Program-made: the position numbers and the translations under genes
In this document: piece by piece, positions 1-8,456 of the stretch
Numbering within the stretch: position 1 is the stretch's first letter
Layout: every line of letters begins with the position of its first letter
Notes under the pieces: generated by a model
Seen by the model: the letters and a program-made list of their open reading frames with translations, nothing else
Databases searched by the model: none
Told to the model about the DNA's origin: nothing
From: Anaerolineae bacterium
GTDB taxonomy: Bacteria; Chloroflexota; Anaerolineae; Anaerolineales; Villigracilaceae
Direction: 5' to 3'
Assembly: GCA_030123675.1 (NCBI GenBank)
Contig: JASJYH010000011.1
Location: 1 to 47,053, forward strand
DNA length: 47,053 nt

Positions 1-101
1 AGAGCCCTATTATCTACGAGTGTAAGGGTTATTATACTCAGTCCTTATATGCTCATATTATCTCTCTCCCCCAGTAGTGTCAAGTGGAAAATTAAGAAAT
101 A

Positions 102-2195
102 TTATCTTATAAGCTCTTTGAGGCGTTGCCAAAGGGATTTTGTTACCCGAGGAATATCTTCTTTCATTTCTTCTAGTTCTTTTAGAAATTCTTCTTCAAT
201 TTCTGGTCTTCTTTGTTCAACTTGCTGATTTAATATTCCTGATACTTTGTACCAAACATCATTAAATACCTCAAAACTTTTACCAAATGCCTCTTGCACA
301 GCTTGTTTTACACCATTTCCTATCGCAGCCTCTCTAAAATCATGACCGGAAATCATTCCGCCTATTCTAAGCTTGGGTAAATACGCTGATATATCCTTTT
401 TTATAGATGCATAATTGTGGTCACAGTCAATAAATATAAAATCCAAGCTATTATCTTCAAATGTAGCAGCCATTTCCCATGAAATTCCTTGCTTTATTTT
501 AATTACCTTTTCTAAAACTTTATTTGTTTCTAACAAAAGAGCGCGGAATGTACCTGGTAACAATCCACAGTTCACGGGAGGTGTGTATAACTTACCGCTA
601 ATTTCAACAACCAAATTTCCAACAGTAAATTCTGTCAGTTCCTCATTTTCATTGTAAAGGAGCACATCAAAAATTTCATTAGTGCCTATTTTAATATCTT
701 TTTCAATCGCATCTTGGGCGTTTGTATACACTACTCGGTGGGTAGTCTTGTGAAAAAGAAATATGTTACTTGAGTTTACAAAATCTTTCGCAAGGTAAAT
801 ATTAAGCACTGGTTGATTTTCTTTATATTGATAGGATTTTATTTCTGAGGTCAGTCTCCCAAATTTATCAAGTAGCAATTTTATCCTTTGTGGGGTTTTG
901 AATTTGAGTGATATATGATCTAATAGTTTTTCTAAATCTTGTTTTGAAATATCAAAATTAAAATAATGTGCCGAATCTAATAAGCGCGCAACATGTTTAT
1001 TTCGAAGAAAATATCCCTTTTCAGGGCTCCAGTACATAGTTTCGAAAAGTGAGAATTTAGGTGTCTGTTCTGTCACCACCCGAGCCTTTAAAATTGCTTC
1101 CGCGTATTCTTCTTTTATTATCGAGTCCCATACAATACCGCCACCAACACCATATTCTACAATCTGATTTTCAAGATCTATCAATGCTGTTCGGATAGCC
1201 ACATTGAATTTCGCTTTACGATTAGGGCCAATATATCCTATACTGCCTGTATAAATTCTGCGCGGAGTCGTTTCGAGCTCTTTTATTATCCGCATAGTGC
1301 TAACTTTCGGTGCGCCCGTAATCGAAGCAGGTGGAAAAAGTGCAGAGAAAATATCTGATATCGGGGAATTTGTTTTGGCTGTAATGGTAGACGTCATTTG
1401 CCAAAGGGTGAAATATTGTTCCGTCGAAAATAGGTCAGGGACTTGGACAGATCCTACTTTTGCGATCCTGCCGATATCATTGCGGATCATATCAACGATC
1501 ATTACATTTTCCGCTTGGTTTTTTTCCGATTCTTTCAACAATTGAGCTTGCTTCCGATCTTCTGCCGTAGTTCGGCCCCGCTCCCTTGTCCCTTTCATTG
1601 GCCGGCAAGTTAGTGTTTCTCCCTCTAGTTGGAAAAACAATTCAGGGGAGGCGGAACAGATGACGTAGCGTCCGGTATCGATGTAGCCTGCATTCTGGTT
1701 TTGGAACTGAGTAAGATATCGAAAGAAATTCCATGGGTCGCCTTTAAATTCTGCTAGTAACCGCAGAGTGTAATTTACTTGGTAGGTTTGAGCATTGGCA
1801 ATATATGCTTTTATTTTTTTAAGTGCCAATTTGTATGTTTTGCGATCTACTGATAATTCCCAATTTAATTCCTCAAATTGGGAGGTGGGCGACTCGAGTG
1901 AAATAATTTGGGGTTTTTCGTATAGCCCAAACCAGAGCAGAGGAAAATCAGTATCTGTATGGATTTGAAGGGCTGAATCAAAAGCGGAAGCAGCTTCATA
2001 ACTGAGAAATCCGGCTGCGTACCAATTATTTTTATTTACCAATCCTTCAATCTCATTCAACGCCGCGATAATATCCTCGGTTTTGTCCACGCTGATCAAT
2101 TGTTGAGGGTTAGTAAAGTGCAGCCAGTTTTCTTCCTCTTTAAGAAAAATATTATATGGGTCAGATAAATGGTTATATGGTTTAATCTTGTCCAT
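102..2195 (-). CDS. pabBC: Aminodeoxychorismate synthase I / ADC lyase fusion with a methyltransferase-like tail
   Basis: The first ~365 residues are a chorismate-binding PabB domain, which aminates chorismate to 4-amino-4-deoxychorismate for folate synthesis. The PMKGT motif carries Lys201, typical of PabB rather than anthranilate synthase, and DMIRND and ITGAPK motifs follow. Residues ~375-560 are a PabC-like PLP lyase domain with HKTTHR (Lys483 as the likely PLP lysine), a TEFTVGN segment and GLLPGTFR. PabBC fusions are common. What is odd is that PabC loses its usual end (the NSVRG-like motif). From about residue 565 the protein continues as the second half of a class I methyltransferase of the Methyltransf_24 type (IFIDCDHNY near 588, GGMISGHDF near 611), without the SAM-binding glycine motif. 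An acidic helical tail ends it. The start codon lies in a CCATGG shared with the divergent vanZ. The PabB call is firm; whether the lyase works is doubtful. Confidence 0.9.
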   Translation of the reverse strand: MDKIKPYNHLSDPYNIFLKEEENWLHFTNPQQLISVDKTEDIIAALNEIEGLVNKNNWYAAGFLSYEAASAFDSALQIHTDTDFPLLWFGLYEKPQIISLESPTSQFEELNWELSVDRKTYKLALKKIKAYIANAQTYQVNYTLRLLAEFKGDPWNFFRYLTQFQNQNAGYIDTGRYVICSASPELFFQLEGETLTCRPMKGTRERGRTTAEDRKQAQLLKESEKNQAENVMIVDMIRNDIGRIAKVGSVQVPDLFSTEQYFTLWQMTSTITAKTNSPISDIFSALFPPASITGAPKVSTMRIIKELETTPRRIYTGSIGYIGPNRKAKFNVAIRTALIDLENQIVEYGVGGGIVWDSIIKEEYAEAILKARVVTEQTPKFSLFETMYWSPEKGYFLRNKHVARLLDSAHYFNFDISKQDLEKLLDHISLKFKTPQRIKLLLDKFGRLTSEIKSYQYKENQPVLNIYLAKDFVNSSNIFLFHKTTHRVVYTNAQDAIEKDIKIGTNEIFDVLLYNENEELTEFTVGNLVVEISGKLYTPPVNCGLLPGTFRALLLETNKVLEKVIKIKQGISWEMAATFEDNSLDFIFIDCDHNYASIKKDISAYLPKLRIGGMISGHDFREAAIGNGVKQAVQEAFGKSFEVFNDVWYKVSGILNQQVEQRRPEIEEEFLKELEEMKEDIPRVTKSLWQRLKELIR

Positions 2196-2565
2196 GGCAA
2201 AATTTTCTCAATTGATACCCCGTTGGTTACCTGCCTTGATTGTAATGCTAATTATCTTTATATTCTCTTCTCAGCCATCGGATAACATACCAAATTTTGA
2301 TTGGGCTGATAAGATAGTGAAAAAGGGTGGCCATATAATTGGTTATGCAAGTTTGGCCCTCATGTTTTGGCATGCCATTGAAATGCAAAGTACAAAATGG
2401 TGGCTGGCTTGGTTATTGGCTGTCCTATTTGGAATATCGGATGAATTTCACCAATCGTTTGTTCCGGGGCGCCACGCCTCACCAGTTGATGTGATTTTAT
2501 ATGATAACGTTGGAGCATTGCTTGGGATTTTAGTTTGGAATTGGTATCGAAGAAGAAGAGCATGA
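2194..2565 (+). CDS. VanZ-like small membrane protein
   Basis: A 123-residue protein with about four hydrophobic segments (near residues 8-26, 45-60, 67-82 and 100-118). It has the VanZ family signature: a KKGGHIIGYASLAL segment, then DEFHQSFVPGR, then DV...DNVGA. VanZ of enterococci is linked to teicoplanin resistance, but most chromosomal members have no known function, so no resistance is implied. ATG at 2194 is preferred; a TTG two codons upstream (2188) is also open. There is no Shine-Dalgarno sequence. A TGGTTTAAT extended -10-like element at 2178-2186 would start transcription at about the start codon, so the message may be leaderless. It diverges from pabBC with overlapping start codons and converges on scpA. 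Confidence 0.8.
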   Translation: MAKFSQLIPRWLPALIVMLIIFIFSSQPSDNIPNFDWADKIVKKGGHIIGYASLALMFWHAIEMQSTKWWLAWLLAVLFGISDEFHQSFVPGRHASPVDVILYDNVGALLGILVWNWYRRRRA

Positions 2566-2643
2566 TTTGAATCCGTCAACCTACAATTGGCCCCTTTATA
2601 CTCAAATGGAATTGGGGCCTTAGTCAAGGATTATTATTAAGGG

Positions 2644-3417
2644 TTATTCAAATTCAATTTCGATTTCTACCTCTTCAGACCAATCGCCTGCACGCTCGAT
2701 TTCAATTTCAGAAAAGAGACTTTCTTGCTTGACGGAGACGTGATACCGCTTTACTAATTCAAGTAAAGCCAAGAAAGTGACCACTATTTCTATCCGAGAA
2801 GGATTATCGCCTAATAAATCAAGAAAGTGTGTATGTTCAGAATTTCCAAGTATTTTCGATATCAACTCGATTTTTTCTCGGATTGTGATTTTTGGGGCTG
2901 ATATTATTGTCCCGAGTGCCTGTTTATCAAGTTCTTTTTTATATATACTAGTTGCAGCTTCGAGCAAATCTGCAACTGAGATATCAGAAAGATCGAGTTT
3001 GGCCTCTACCTTCAAGGGAGGCGCTAGCCGCAGATAGGATCTCAAATTTTGAGCTTCTCGGTCTTGAAGAATATTGGCTATTTCTTTAAACCGTTTATAT
3101 AATTTTAATTGCTCTATAAGCGCTGCACCTATATCTTCCTCCCCTGGAACAATTTCAGGTGGCCTTGGTAATAGCGCTTCAGATTTTATCTGGATGAGCT
3201 TGGCCGCGATTACCAGGAAGGCGGAGATTTCATCTGGATGAGCTTTTTCCAGGCTATTTAAATATTTTAGATATTGTCCTGTAACAGACGCTAAAGAGAC
3301 GGCTGTAATGTCTAATTCAGTTCTTTCGATCAAGTTGAGCAATAGATCTAAGGGGCCTTCATAAACCTCAGTTTGTACCTTATAACCGCTTGTCTCATTA
3401 TCTAAAATTCTGTCCAT
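2644..3417 (-). CDS. scpA: Segregation and condensation protein A
   Basis: A 257-residue kleisin of the bacterial SMC-ScpAB condensin, which bridges the SMC heads and helps chromosome segregation. The N-terminal signature is clear ([19 protein letters not shown], then [20 protein letters not shown]), and the C-terminal winged-helix-like portion contains [15 protein letters not shown]. The length is normal. The usual partner scpB is not adjacent; the gene downstream is the convergent vanZ. The start codon lies about nine bases after an extended -10 on the minus strand (TATAAT at 3427-3432), so the transcript should have a leader of only a few bases. Confidence 0.93.
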   Translation of the reverse strand: MDRILDNETSGYKVQTEVYEGPLDLLLNLIERTELDITAVSLASVTGQYLKYLNSLEKAHPDEISAFLVIAAKLIQIKSEALLPRPPEIVPGEEDIGAALIEQLKLYKRFKEIANILQDREAQNLRSYLRLAPPLKVEAKLDLSDISVADLLEAATSIYKKELDKQALGTIISAPKITIREKIELISKILGNSEHTHFLDLLGDNPSRIEIVVTFLALLELVKRYHVSVKQESLFSEIEIERAGDWSEEVEIEIEFE

Positions 3418-3426
3418 AGCTCGCCG

Positions 3427-3453
3427 ATTATAACATTCCTACACTGTTATAAT
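3427..3453. promoter_or_regulatory. Symmetric bidirectional promoter for scpA and moaC
   Basis: Two identical 9-bp extended -10 elements, TGTTATAAT, face outward as a perfect inverted repeat (arms 3427-3435 and 3445-3453, 9-bp spacer). The plus copy predicts a start about seven bases downstream, at 3460, which is the A of the moaC ATG. The minus copy predicts about 3420, three bases before the scpA ATG. Neither gene has a good Shine-Dalgarno sequence. Neither promoter has a clear -35, as is usual for extended -10 promoters. The positions come from the sequence; the start sites are inferred. Confidence 0.7.
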
Positions 3454-3459
3454 TCGGTT

Positions 3460-3942
3460 ATGCCTGACCCTAAATTAACACATCTTGACCAAGATGGCCA
3501 AGTCCGCATGGTAGATGTGAGTGGCAAACCTGATACTGAGAGAACAGCTATCGCAAAGGCTGAAATTCACATGCTGCCGACCACATTGAAATTAATACGT
3601 GATGGACTAATAAAAAAGGGTGATGTTTTGACCATTGCCCAAATCGCCGGCATCAGCGCTGCAAAACGGACCTCAGAATTGATACCGTTATGTCATCCGT
3701 TGCCACTAACAAATGTTAAAGTTGAGCTCAGCTTGGATGAGAAACTGCCAGGAATCGTTGTTATTGGCACAGCCAAAACTATTGGTAAAACAGGCGTCGA
3801 AATGGAAGCCCTTACTGCCGTATCAGTTGCAGCTCTAACAATCTATGATATGGCTAAATCTGCTGAAAAAACAATCCGAATTCATAATATAAGATTGATT
3901 GAGAAGCACGGTGGTCAATCAGGGGATGTAATAAACGAGTAA
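3460..3942 (+). CDS. moaC: Cyclic pyranopterin monophosphate synthase
   Basis: A 160-residue MoaC, which with MoaA converts GTP to cyclic pyranopterin monophosphate in molybdenum cofactor synthesis. Family motifs are all present: MVDVSGK near the N-terminus, [18 protein letters not shown] in the middle, and [19 protein letters not shown] followed by the catalytic-region KHGGQSGD at the C-terminus. It heads a moaC-moaD-moaE cluster on the plus strand. No moaA is in the window, so the partner enzyme must be elsewhere. The start codon has no ribosome-binding site but sits exactly where transcription from the TGTTATAAT element should begin. Confidence 0.96.
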   Translation: MPDPKLTHLDQDGQVRMVDVSGKPDTERTAIAKAEIHMLPTTLKLIRDGLIKKGDVLTIAQIAGISAAKRTSELIPLCHPLPLTNVKVELSLDEKLPGIVVIGTAKTIGKTGVEMEALTAVSVAALTIYDMAKSAEKTIRIHNIRLIEKHGGQSGDVINE

Positions 3943-3988
3943 CCTATGATCGTCATTGTTTTGCGAATACAAATAACAAGGATAATTT

Positions 3989-4237
3989 ATGAACCAAATA
4001 AAAGTTCTTTTTTTTGCGACCCTTCGTGACCGTGCTGGAGAAAAATCAGTAAACATAGATATACCCGAAGAAACCACAGTTCAGGCGTTGAAAGATATAA
4101 TCGTAAAAACTTTCCCAGGGTTGCAAAAATCTATTGATTCCGTAGTTGTCTCCGTTAATCGTGAATTTGCATTTGATGAAAACATTATCCCTGAAAGCGC
4201 AGAAGTGGCTATGTTTCCTCCAGTGAGCGGTGGATAA
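3989..4237 (+). CDS. moaD: Molybdopterin synthase sulfur carrier subunit
   Basis: An 82-residue ubiquitin-fold protein ending in the diagnostic Gly-Gly (FPPVSGG), whose C-terminus is thiocarboxylated and donates sulfur to precursor Z within MoaE. The N-terminal beta-strand IKVLFFATLRDRAG is typical of MoaD. An AAGGAT Shine-Dalgarno sequence lies about five bases before the ATG. It stands between moaC and moaE, gaps of 46 and 74 bases. Confidence 0.95.
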   Translation: MNQIKVLFFATLRDRAGEKSVNIDIPEETTVQALKDIIVKTFPGLQKSIDSVVVSVNREFAFDENIIPESAEVAMFPPVSGG

Positions 4238-4311
4238 GATTAATTTGCGCGAGAAGGCATTCTTTTTTGATCAGAGATAGGAAATGACAATATATTTCAA
4301 ATTGGACGAGC

Positions 4312-4770
4312 ATGGATTACCCCACTATCTACGACATTACTAATTCCGAAATCGATATAAACGGACTATTGGCAAAATTAACCCTACTCAGCACAGGCGC
4401 TGCTGCAATCTTTACTGGTATGGTGCGTGGAAAAACAAAGAATGGTAATCCACACGAAACTACCTATCTCGAATATGAAGCCTATGTGCCAATGGCGGAA
4501 GCAAAAATGAAACAAGTAGCGGCAGAAATTCGTCAAAAGTGGCCCTCGATTGAGGGTATTGGGATTATACAAAGGATAGGAAAGCTATACCCCGAAACAC
4601 CGACTGTTTTAATCGCCTGTACCGCAGCCCATCGAGACACGGGTGTCTTTGATGCCGCCCGCTATGGAATCGACCGCTTGAAAGAAATTGTCCCGATATG
4701 GAAGAGGGAGGTAAGTCCTAGTGGTGAAGAATGGATCGAAGGGGATTATATGCCTAAGCCAGGAGAGTAG
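4312..4770 (+). CDS. moaE: Molybdopterin synthase catalytic subunit
   Basis: A 152-residue MoaE, the large subunit that transfers MoaD-borne sulfur to cyclic pyranopterin monophosphate to make molybdopterin. Supporting motifs are GAAAIFTGMVRG, LEYEAYVPMAEAKM, RIGKLYP, AHRDTGVFDAARYGID and the lysine-rich IVPIWKRE active-site segment. Its length is normal. The preferred ATG follows a GGACGAG ribosome-binding site. Together with moaD it makes a complete molybdopterin synthase. The 169 bases downstream, up to fabF, hold no feature I can support. Confidence 0.95.
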   Translation: MDYPTIYDITNSEIDINGLLAKLTLLSTGAAAIFTGMVRGKTKNGNPHETTYLEYEAYVPMAEAKMKQVAAEIRQKWPSIEGIGIIQRIGKLYPETPTVLIACTAAHRDTGVFDAARYGIDRLKEIVPIWKREVSPSGEEWIEGDYMPKPGE

Positions 4771-4939
4771 ATTAAACCCGAATTAGTCCATCAATTCATA
4801 TCTGGGAACCCAGAATTACTAATAAGACCCAGATTTCAAATCATCGCGTGACGAGTTAGCACATTCGGGGTTTTATGTAGGAAGTCAATATCTTTGTATA
4901 CAGCGGTAAAATTATATTCTATTATTTTTAGGAGGATTT

Positions 4940-6178
4940 ATGCAAGAACGGGTCGTTGTTACAGGAATGGGAACAATAAATTCCCTTGGCCTGAACGTTT
5001 CTGAATCTTGGGAAAACGTAATAAATGGCAAATCTGGAGTAGGGCCAATAACCTTGTTTGAGCCCAAAGATTTACGTGTAAAGATAGCTTGTGAAATAAA
5101 GGGCTTTAATCCTAATGACCATATGGAGCCTAGAAAGGCCCGCAGGCGTGATCGTTTTGAGCAAATGTCAACTGTAGCGGCCAAAGAAGCATTGGAAAGC
5201 TCTGGACTAGAGATAACCGAAAAAAATACAAGTCGAACCGGTGTGATCATTTCCTCATCTATCGGGGGCTTGAAAACCATGCAAGATGGAGTTATTACAA
5301 ATTATACCGAAGGCGCCCGGCGGGTCAGCCCATTTACTATTCCAATGTTTATGCCAAACGGAGCTTCTGGTATTGCGGCAATTGATCATAAGATTAAAGG
5401 CCCATGTTTTTCTGTTGCATCGGCTTGTGCTTCGGGCGCCGATGGAATTGGCGTTGCCTGGATGATGATAAATTCTGGGATGATTGATGCATGTCTAACA
5501 GGAGGTTCTGAAGCAACAATAACTTCCTTGGGAGTCGCAGCATTTGATCGACTAGGCGCAACATCACGCCGCAACCATGATTATTCAATGACACCCCAAC
5601 CTTTTGACAAAAATCGGGATGGCTTAGTGATCGGGGAAGGGGCAGCGGTTCTTGTATTGGAACGAGAATCGCATGCTAAAAAGCGTGGAGCAAATATACT
5701 GGCAGAACTTGCCGGATACGGATCCACAGCAGATGCATTCCACGTGACCGCACCTCACGAAGACGGAGAGGGTGGTGCTGCAGCCATTCAACAGGCTTTG
5801 ACAGCAGCCAAGGCCAATGCAGAAGACATTGGCTATATATCCGCCCATGGAACTGCGACGAAATTGAATGACTTGTCAGAGACAAAGGCGATTAAAGCAG
5901 CTTTAGGTGAGTATGCCTACCAAGTCCCAATCTCATCCTCCAAATCTATGACCGGGCATATGATGGGTGCGACCGGAGCATTGGAGCTTATATTTTGTAT
6001 TCAGTCACTAAAAGAGGGAATCCTTCCTCCTACAATTCATTACGATACTCCAGATCCAGAGTGTGATTTAGATTACATACCTAATAAAGCCCGTGAGAAA
6101 AAAATTGACCTGGCTATTAGTAATGCTTTTGGATTTGGAGGACATAACGCAGTCTTGGCTGTTCGTCGATATAGTTGA
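4940..6178 (+). CDS. fabF: Beta-ketoacyl-ACP synthase II
   Basis: A 412-residue condensing enzyme that extends acyl-ACP with malonyl-ACP in type II fatty acid synthesis. The Cys-His-His triad falls at Cys163 (SVASACASG), His303 (ISAHGTATKLND) and His340 (SKSMTGHMMG), the same numbering as Escherichia coli FabF, and the C-terminal NAFGFGGHNA loop is present. A strong AGGAGG ribosome-binding site lies at 4930-4935. It is not in a fab cluster here; acpP, fabD and fabG are absent from the window. It ends in a TGA stop, which confirms that TGA is a normal stop in this genome. Confidence 0.95.
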   Translation: MQERVVVTGMGTINSLGLNVSESWENVINGKSGVGPITLFEPKDLRVKIACEIKGFNPNDHMEPRKARRRDRFEQMSTVAAKEALESSGLEITEKNTSRTGVIISSSIGGLKTMQDGVITNYTEGARRVSPFTIPMFMPNGASGIAAIDHKIKGPCFSVASACASGADGIGVAWMMINSGMIDACLTGGSEATITSLGVAAFDRLGATSRRNHDYSMTPQPFDKNRDGLVIGEGAAVLVLERESHAKKRGANILAELAGYGSTADAFHVTAPHEDGEGGAAAIQQALTAAKANAEDIGYISAHGTATKLNDLSETKAIKAALGEYAYQVPISSSKSMTGHMMGATGALELIFCIQSLKEGILPPTIHYDTPDPECDLDYIPNKAREKKIDLAISNAFGFGGHNAVLAVRRYS

Positions 6179-6193
6179 TACCCTTCTGCAAAC

Positions 6194-6222
6194 TTGTTGT
6201 TTGCCATATTGCATGCTATAAT
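6194..6222 (+). promoter_or_regulatory. Sigma-70-type promoter of rplS
   Basis: TTGTTG (-35, 6194-6199), a 17-bp spacer, and an extended -10 TGCTATAAT ending at 6222. The predicted start is near 6229, giving a leader of about 38 bases before rplS. The same TGCTATAAT nonamer occurs in the sufC and acyl-CoA dehydrogenase promoters. Confidence 0.75.
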
Positions 6223-6266
6223 GCGCCGTCACGATAACCAATTTTGTTTTGTTAAGGAAGAGTAAA

Positions 6267-6617
6267 ATGTCAGATCAAATATTAAAATCTGTAGAAGCTC
6301 CGGTTAATGAGAACATTCCACAGATTCGTTCGGGTGATATTGTAAGCGTTCACTTAAAAATTAAAGAAGGCGACCGCGAACGAATTCAAGAATTTAAAGG
6401 CACGGTTATTCGCAAACGAAACAGCGGGAACAACGCGAATTTTACCGTTCGTCGAATAGCAAGTAATGGAATTGGGGTCGAGAGAACTTTCTTACTGCGC
6501 TCCCCGCGAATTGAAAAAGTAGTTGTTGAGCGCCACTCTAAAGTTCGTAGAGCCCAGTTGTACTTTTTACGGGAACGGACTGGCAAATCCGCCAGGCTTA
6601 AAGAAAAGTTCAACTAA
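6267..6617 (+). CDS. rplS: 50S ribosomal protein L19
   Basis: A 116-residue L19, a large-subunit protein at the 30S-50S interface. Family motifs include IRSGDIVSVHLKIKEG, RIQEFKGTVI, TVRRIASNGIGVERTF and the C-terminal KVRRAQLYFLRE. I chose ATG 6267, which has an AAGGAAG ribosome-binding site at 6254-6260; an upstream TTG at 6249 would precede that site and is not credible. The gene has its own promoter and a strong terminator, so it is transcribed alone. In many bacteria it follows rpsP-rimM-trmD, which are not here. Confidence 0.96.
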   Translation: MSDQILKSVEAPVNENIPQIRSGDIVSVHLKIKEGDRERIQEFKGTVIRKRNSGNNANFTVRRIASNGIGVERTFLLRSPRIEKVVVERHSKVRRAQLYFLRERTGKSARLKEKFN

Positions 6618-6637
6618 ATGGATAAAGGTTAATATTC

Positions 6638-6668
6638 AAAACCCCAAAGGTAACACCTTTGGGGTTTT
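6638..6668 (+). terminator. Intrinsic terminator of rplS
   Basis: A perfect 14-bp stem (AAAACCCCAAAGGT paired with its complement) with a 3-base loop and a closing T run, 20 bases after the rplS stop codon. The A run on the other side makes it potentially bidirectional. Confidence 0.9.
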
Positions 6669-6687
6669 GTGACTAACGTGAGGATTT

Positions 6688-7416
6688 ATGCAACCAGTTA
6701 TTGGTTTGACAACCACCGAAAAAATTAATGACAACGGATTGCCGATTGTAATGATGTATCAGGCTTATATTCGGGCGTTAATTAAGGCCGGGGGTGTGCC
6801 GGTGTTGATACCATCCAGGTTAACGGATGGTGGTTGGCAGGTTCTTTTTGAACGGTTAGATGGTGTTTTGTTAGCAGGGGGCGGTGATATTGAAATAAAA
6901 AACTTTAATGGAAAAGACCATCCCAGTATTGAACGCGTTGACAAAATTCGAGATTCTATGGAGTTGAAATTATTAATTGCTGCGATAGATCAAGAAAAGC
7001 CATTCCTAGGTATTTGTCGAGGGTTACAACTAGTTAATGTTGGATTAGGCGGTACGCTATATACACACCTCTCAGACCAATTTCCTAATGCGATTAAACA
7101 TACGTATCCCGATGACCAGTATTCTAAGATAGTCCACAAAGTTAATCTTGAAGAAGGGTCTCGGCTTGCAGATATTATGGGTGAGTCAAACCTTAATGTC
7201 AATAGCCTGCATCACCAGGGATTAAAAACAGTGGCCCCTGAATTGATTGTTACCGGTTATGCCACTGACGGCTTGGTTGAAGCAGTGGAGCTTCCAAAAC
7301 ATCCATTTGGCTTCGCTGTACAGTGGCATCCCGAATGGATCCCAGAGCAAAAGCCGTCTCAGAGATTGTTTCAGGCATTTGTAGACGCGGCGAAAATGGG
7401 GATAAAAAATAAATAA
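6688..7416 (+). CDS. Gamma-glutamyl-gamma-aminobutyrate hydrolase family protein (class I glutamine amidotransferase fold)
   Basis: A 242-residue peptidase C26 family protein, similar to PuuD-type enzymes that cleave gamma-glutamyl amides. The nucleophile is Cys110 in FLGICRGLQLVN, and the His-Glu pair is His214/Glu216 in VQWHPEW. An NSLHHQG segment and a glycine-rich LLAGGGD loop also match the family. The substrate cannot be read from the sequence; no putrescine or GABA genes are nearby, so the PuuD role is only a family analogy. It is followed 38 bases later by murI on the same strand. Confidence 0.88.
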   Translation: MQPVIGLTTTEKINDNGLPIVMMYQAYIRALIKAGGVPVLIPSRLTDGGWQVLFERLDGVLLAGGGDIEIKNFNGKDHPSIERVDKIRDSMELKLLIAAIDQEKPFLGICRGLQLVNVGLGGTLYTHLSDQFPNAIKHTYPDDQYSKIVHKVNLEEGSRLADIMGESNLNVNSLHHQGLKTVAPELIVTGYATDGLVEAVELPKHPFGFAVQWHPEWIPEQKPSQRLFQAFVDAAKMGIKNK

Positions 7417-7454
7417 AAATAAAATATTCTCCCATTAATCTGCGGAAAAAATTA

Positions 7455-8327
7455 ATGAATCACCCCAATTCACAATTAGCCCATTCTATTGGAATGTTCG
7501 ACTCGGGAGTTGGTGGCTTGTCTGTATTGCGAGCTATTAGGGCACTAATGCCAGAAGAGCCAATTTTATACTTGGCTGATCAGGAAAACGTTCCCTACGG
7601 CTCAAGATCGCTTGAACAAGTACGTAAATTTTCAGTAGCGATAACAAATTTCTTAATAGCTCAGGGTGCAAAATTAATCATAGTCGCCTGCAATACAGCC
7701 TCAGCAGCAGCTCTCAACCACTTAAGGGCTATCTTTCCCAAAATGCTATTTGTAGGAATGGAGCCAGCTGTCAAACCCGCTGCAGGACACACCCAGAGCG
7801 GCCTGGTAGGCGTCTTAGCGACACCGGCTACCTTTCAGGGGGAATTGTATGCATCCGTCATAGAACGCTATTCAGGAGACGTAGAAGTATTGCAGCATAC
7901 TTGTCCAGGGTTGGTGGATCAAATAGAGAAGGGGAATTTGGTTGGTGATCAGACCCGGAAAATTTTGGAAGATGCACTGGGCCCCATGCTAGATCGTGGA
8001 ATTGATACCGTTGTGTTAGGTTGTACTCACTACCCATTCGTGATTCCCCTAATCGAAGAAATTGTGGGTGATTCCGTGCGGGTGATAGATCCCGCCTGGG
8101 CTGTGGCGAAGCAAACCAAACGATTGTTGGAGCCGATTGAAGTAACTAATTTAAAAAGAAAAAATATTTCCCATCGATATTTCACTTCTGGAGATATTAA
8201 ATCCTTCAAGTCTTCATTAAAAAAATTGCGAGTTTGGAATGCTTCAATAGAAAAAATAGTTTGGGAATCCAAATCCCAATTGAAGATTGAGAGTCGAGAA
8301 AACAAACCTGTAAAAAACCAGTCATAA
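7455..8327 (+). CDS. murI: Glutamate racemase
   Basis: A 290-residue racemase that makes D-glutamate for peptidoglycan. Both catalytic cysteines are in place: Cys79 (VACNTASAA) and Cys190 (VLGCTHYPF). The N-terminal FDSGVGGLSVLR and the ADQENVPYGSRS segment are family hallmarks. The C-terminus after residue ~260 is a lysine-rich extension with little conservation. Its presence implies a peptidoglycan-related need for D-glutamate, although several Chloroflexota lack a typical wall. No clear terminator follows; the next 130 bases before the phosphatase relic show nothing. Confidence 0.95.
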   Translation: MNHPNSQLAHSIGMFDSGVGGLSVLRAIRALMPEEPILYLADQENVPYGSRSLEQVRKFSVAITNFLIAQGAKLIIVACNTASAAALNHLRAIFPKMLFVGMEPAVKPAAGHTQSGLVGVLATPATFQGELYASVIERYSGDVEVLQHTCPGLVDQIEKGNLVGDQTRKILEDALGPMLDRGIDTVVLGCTHYPFVIPLIEEIVGDSVRVIDPAWAVAKQTKRLLEPIEVTNLKRKNISHRYFTSGDIKSFKSSLKKLRVWNASIEKIVWESKSQLKIESRENKPVKNQS

Positions 8328-8456
8328 ATTATTCGTATTGATTGAATCTCTTTCCCTTCGATTCCATGAAGTGATAAGGATACTAACGGATCTGTAATTT
8401 TTTGGAAATCAATATTGACAATCCCAAAATTATTTTCTTGTATAAAAAAATGACGT

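Noticed and set aside
1-101. Feature at the left window edge
   Set aside because: About 100 bases without a readable gene end, terminator or repeat.
2575-2625. GGCCCC/GGGGCC hairpin between vanZ and scpA as terminator
   Set aside because: Only a 6-bp stem with a 19-base loop and no T run on either side.
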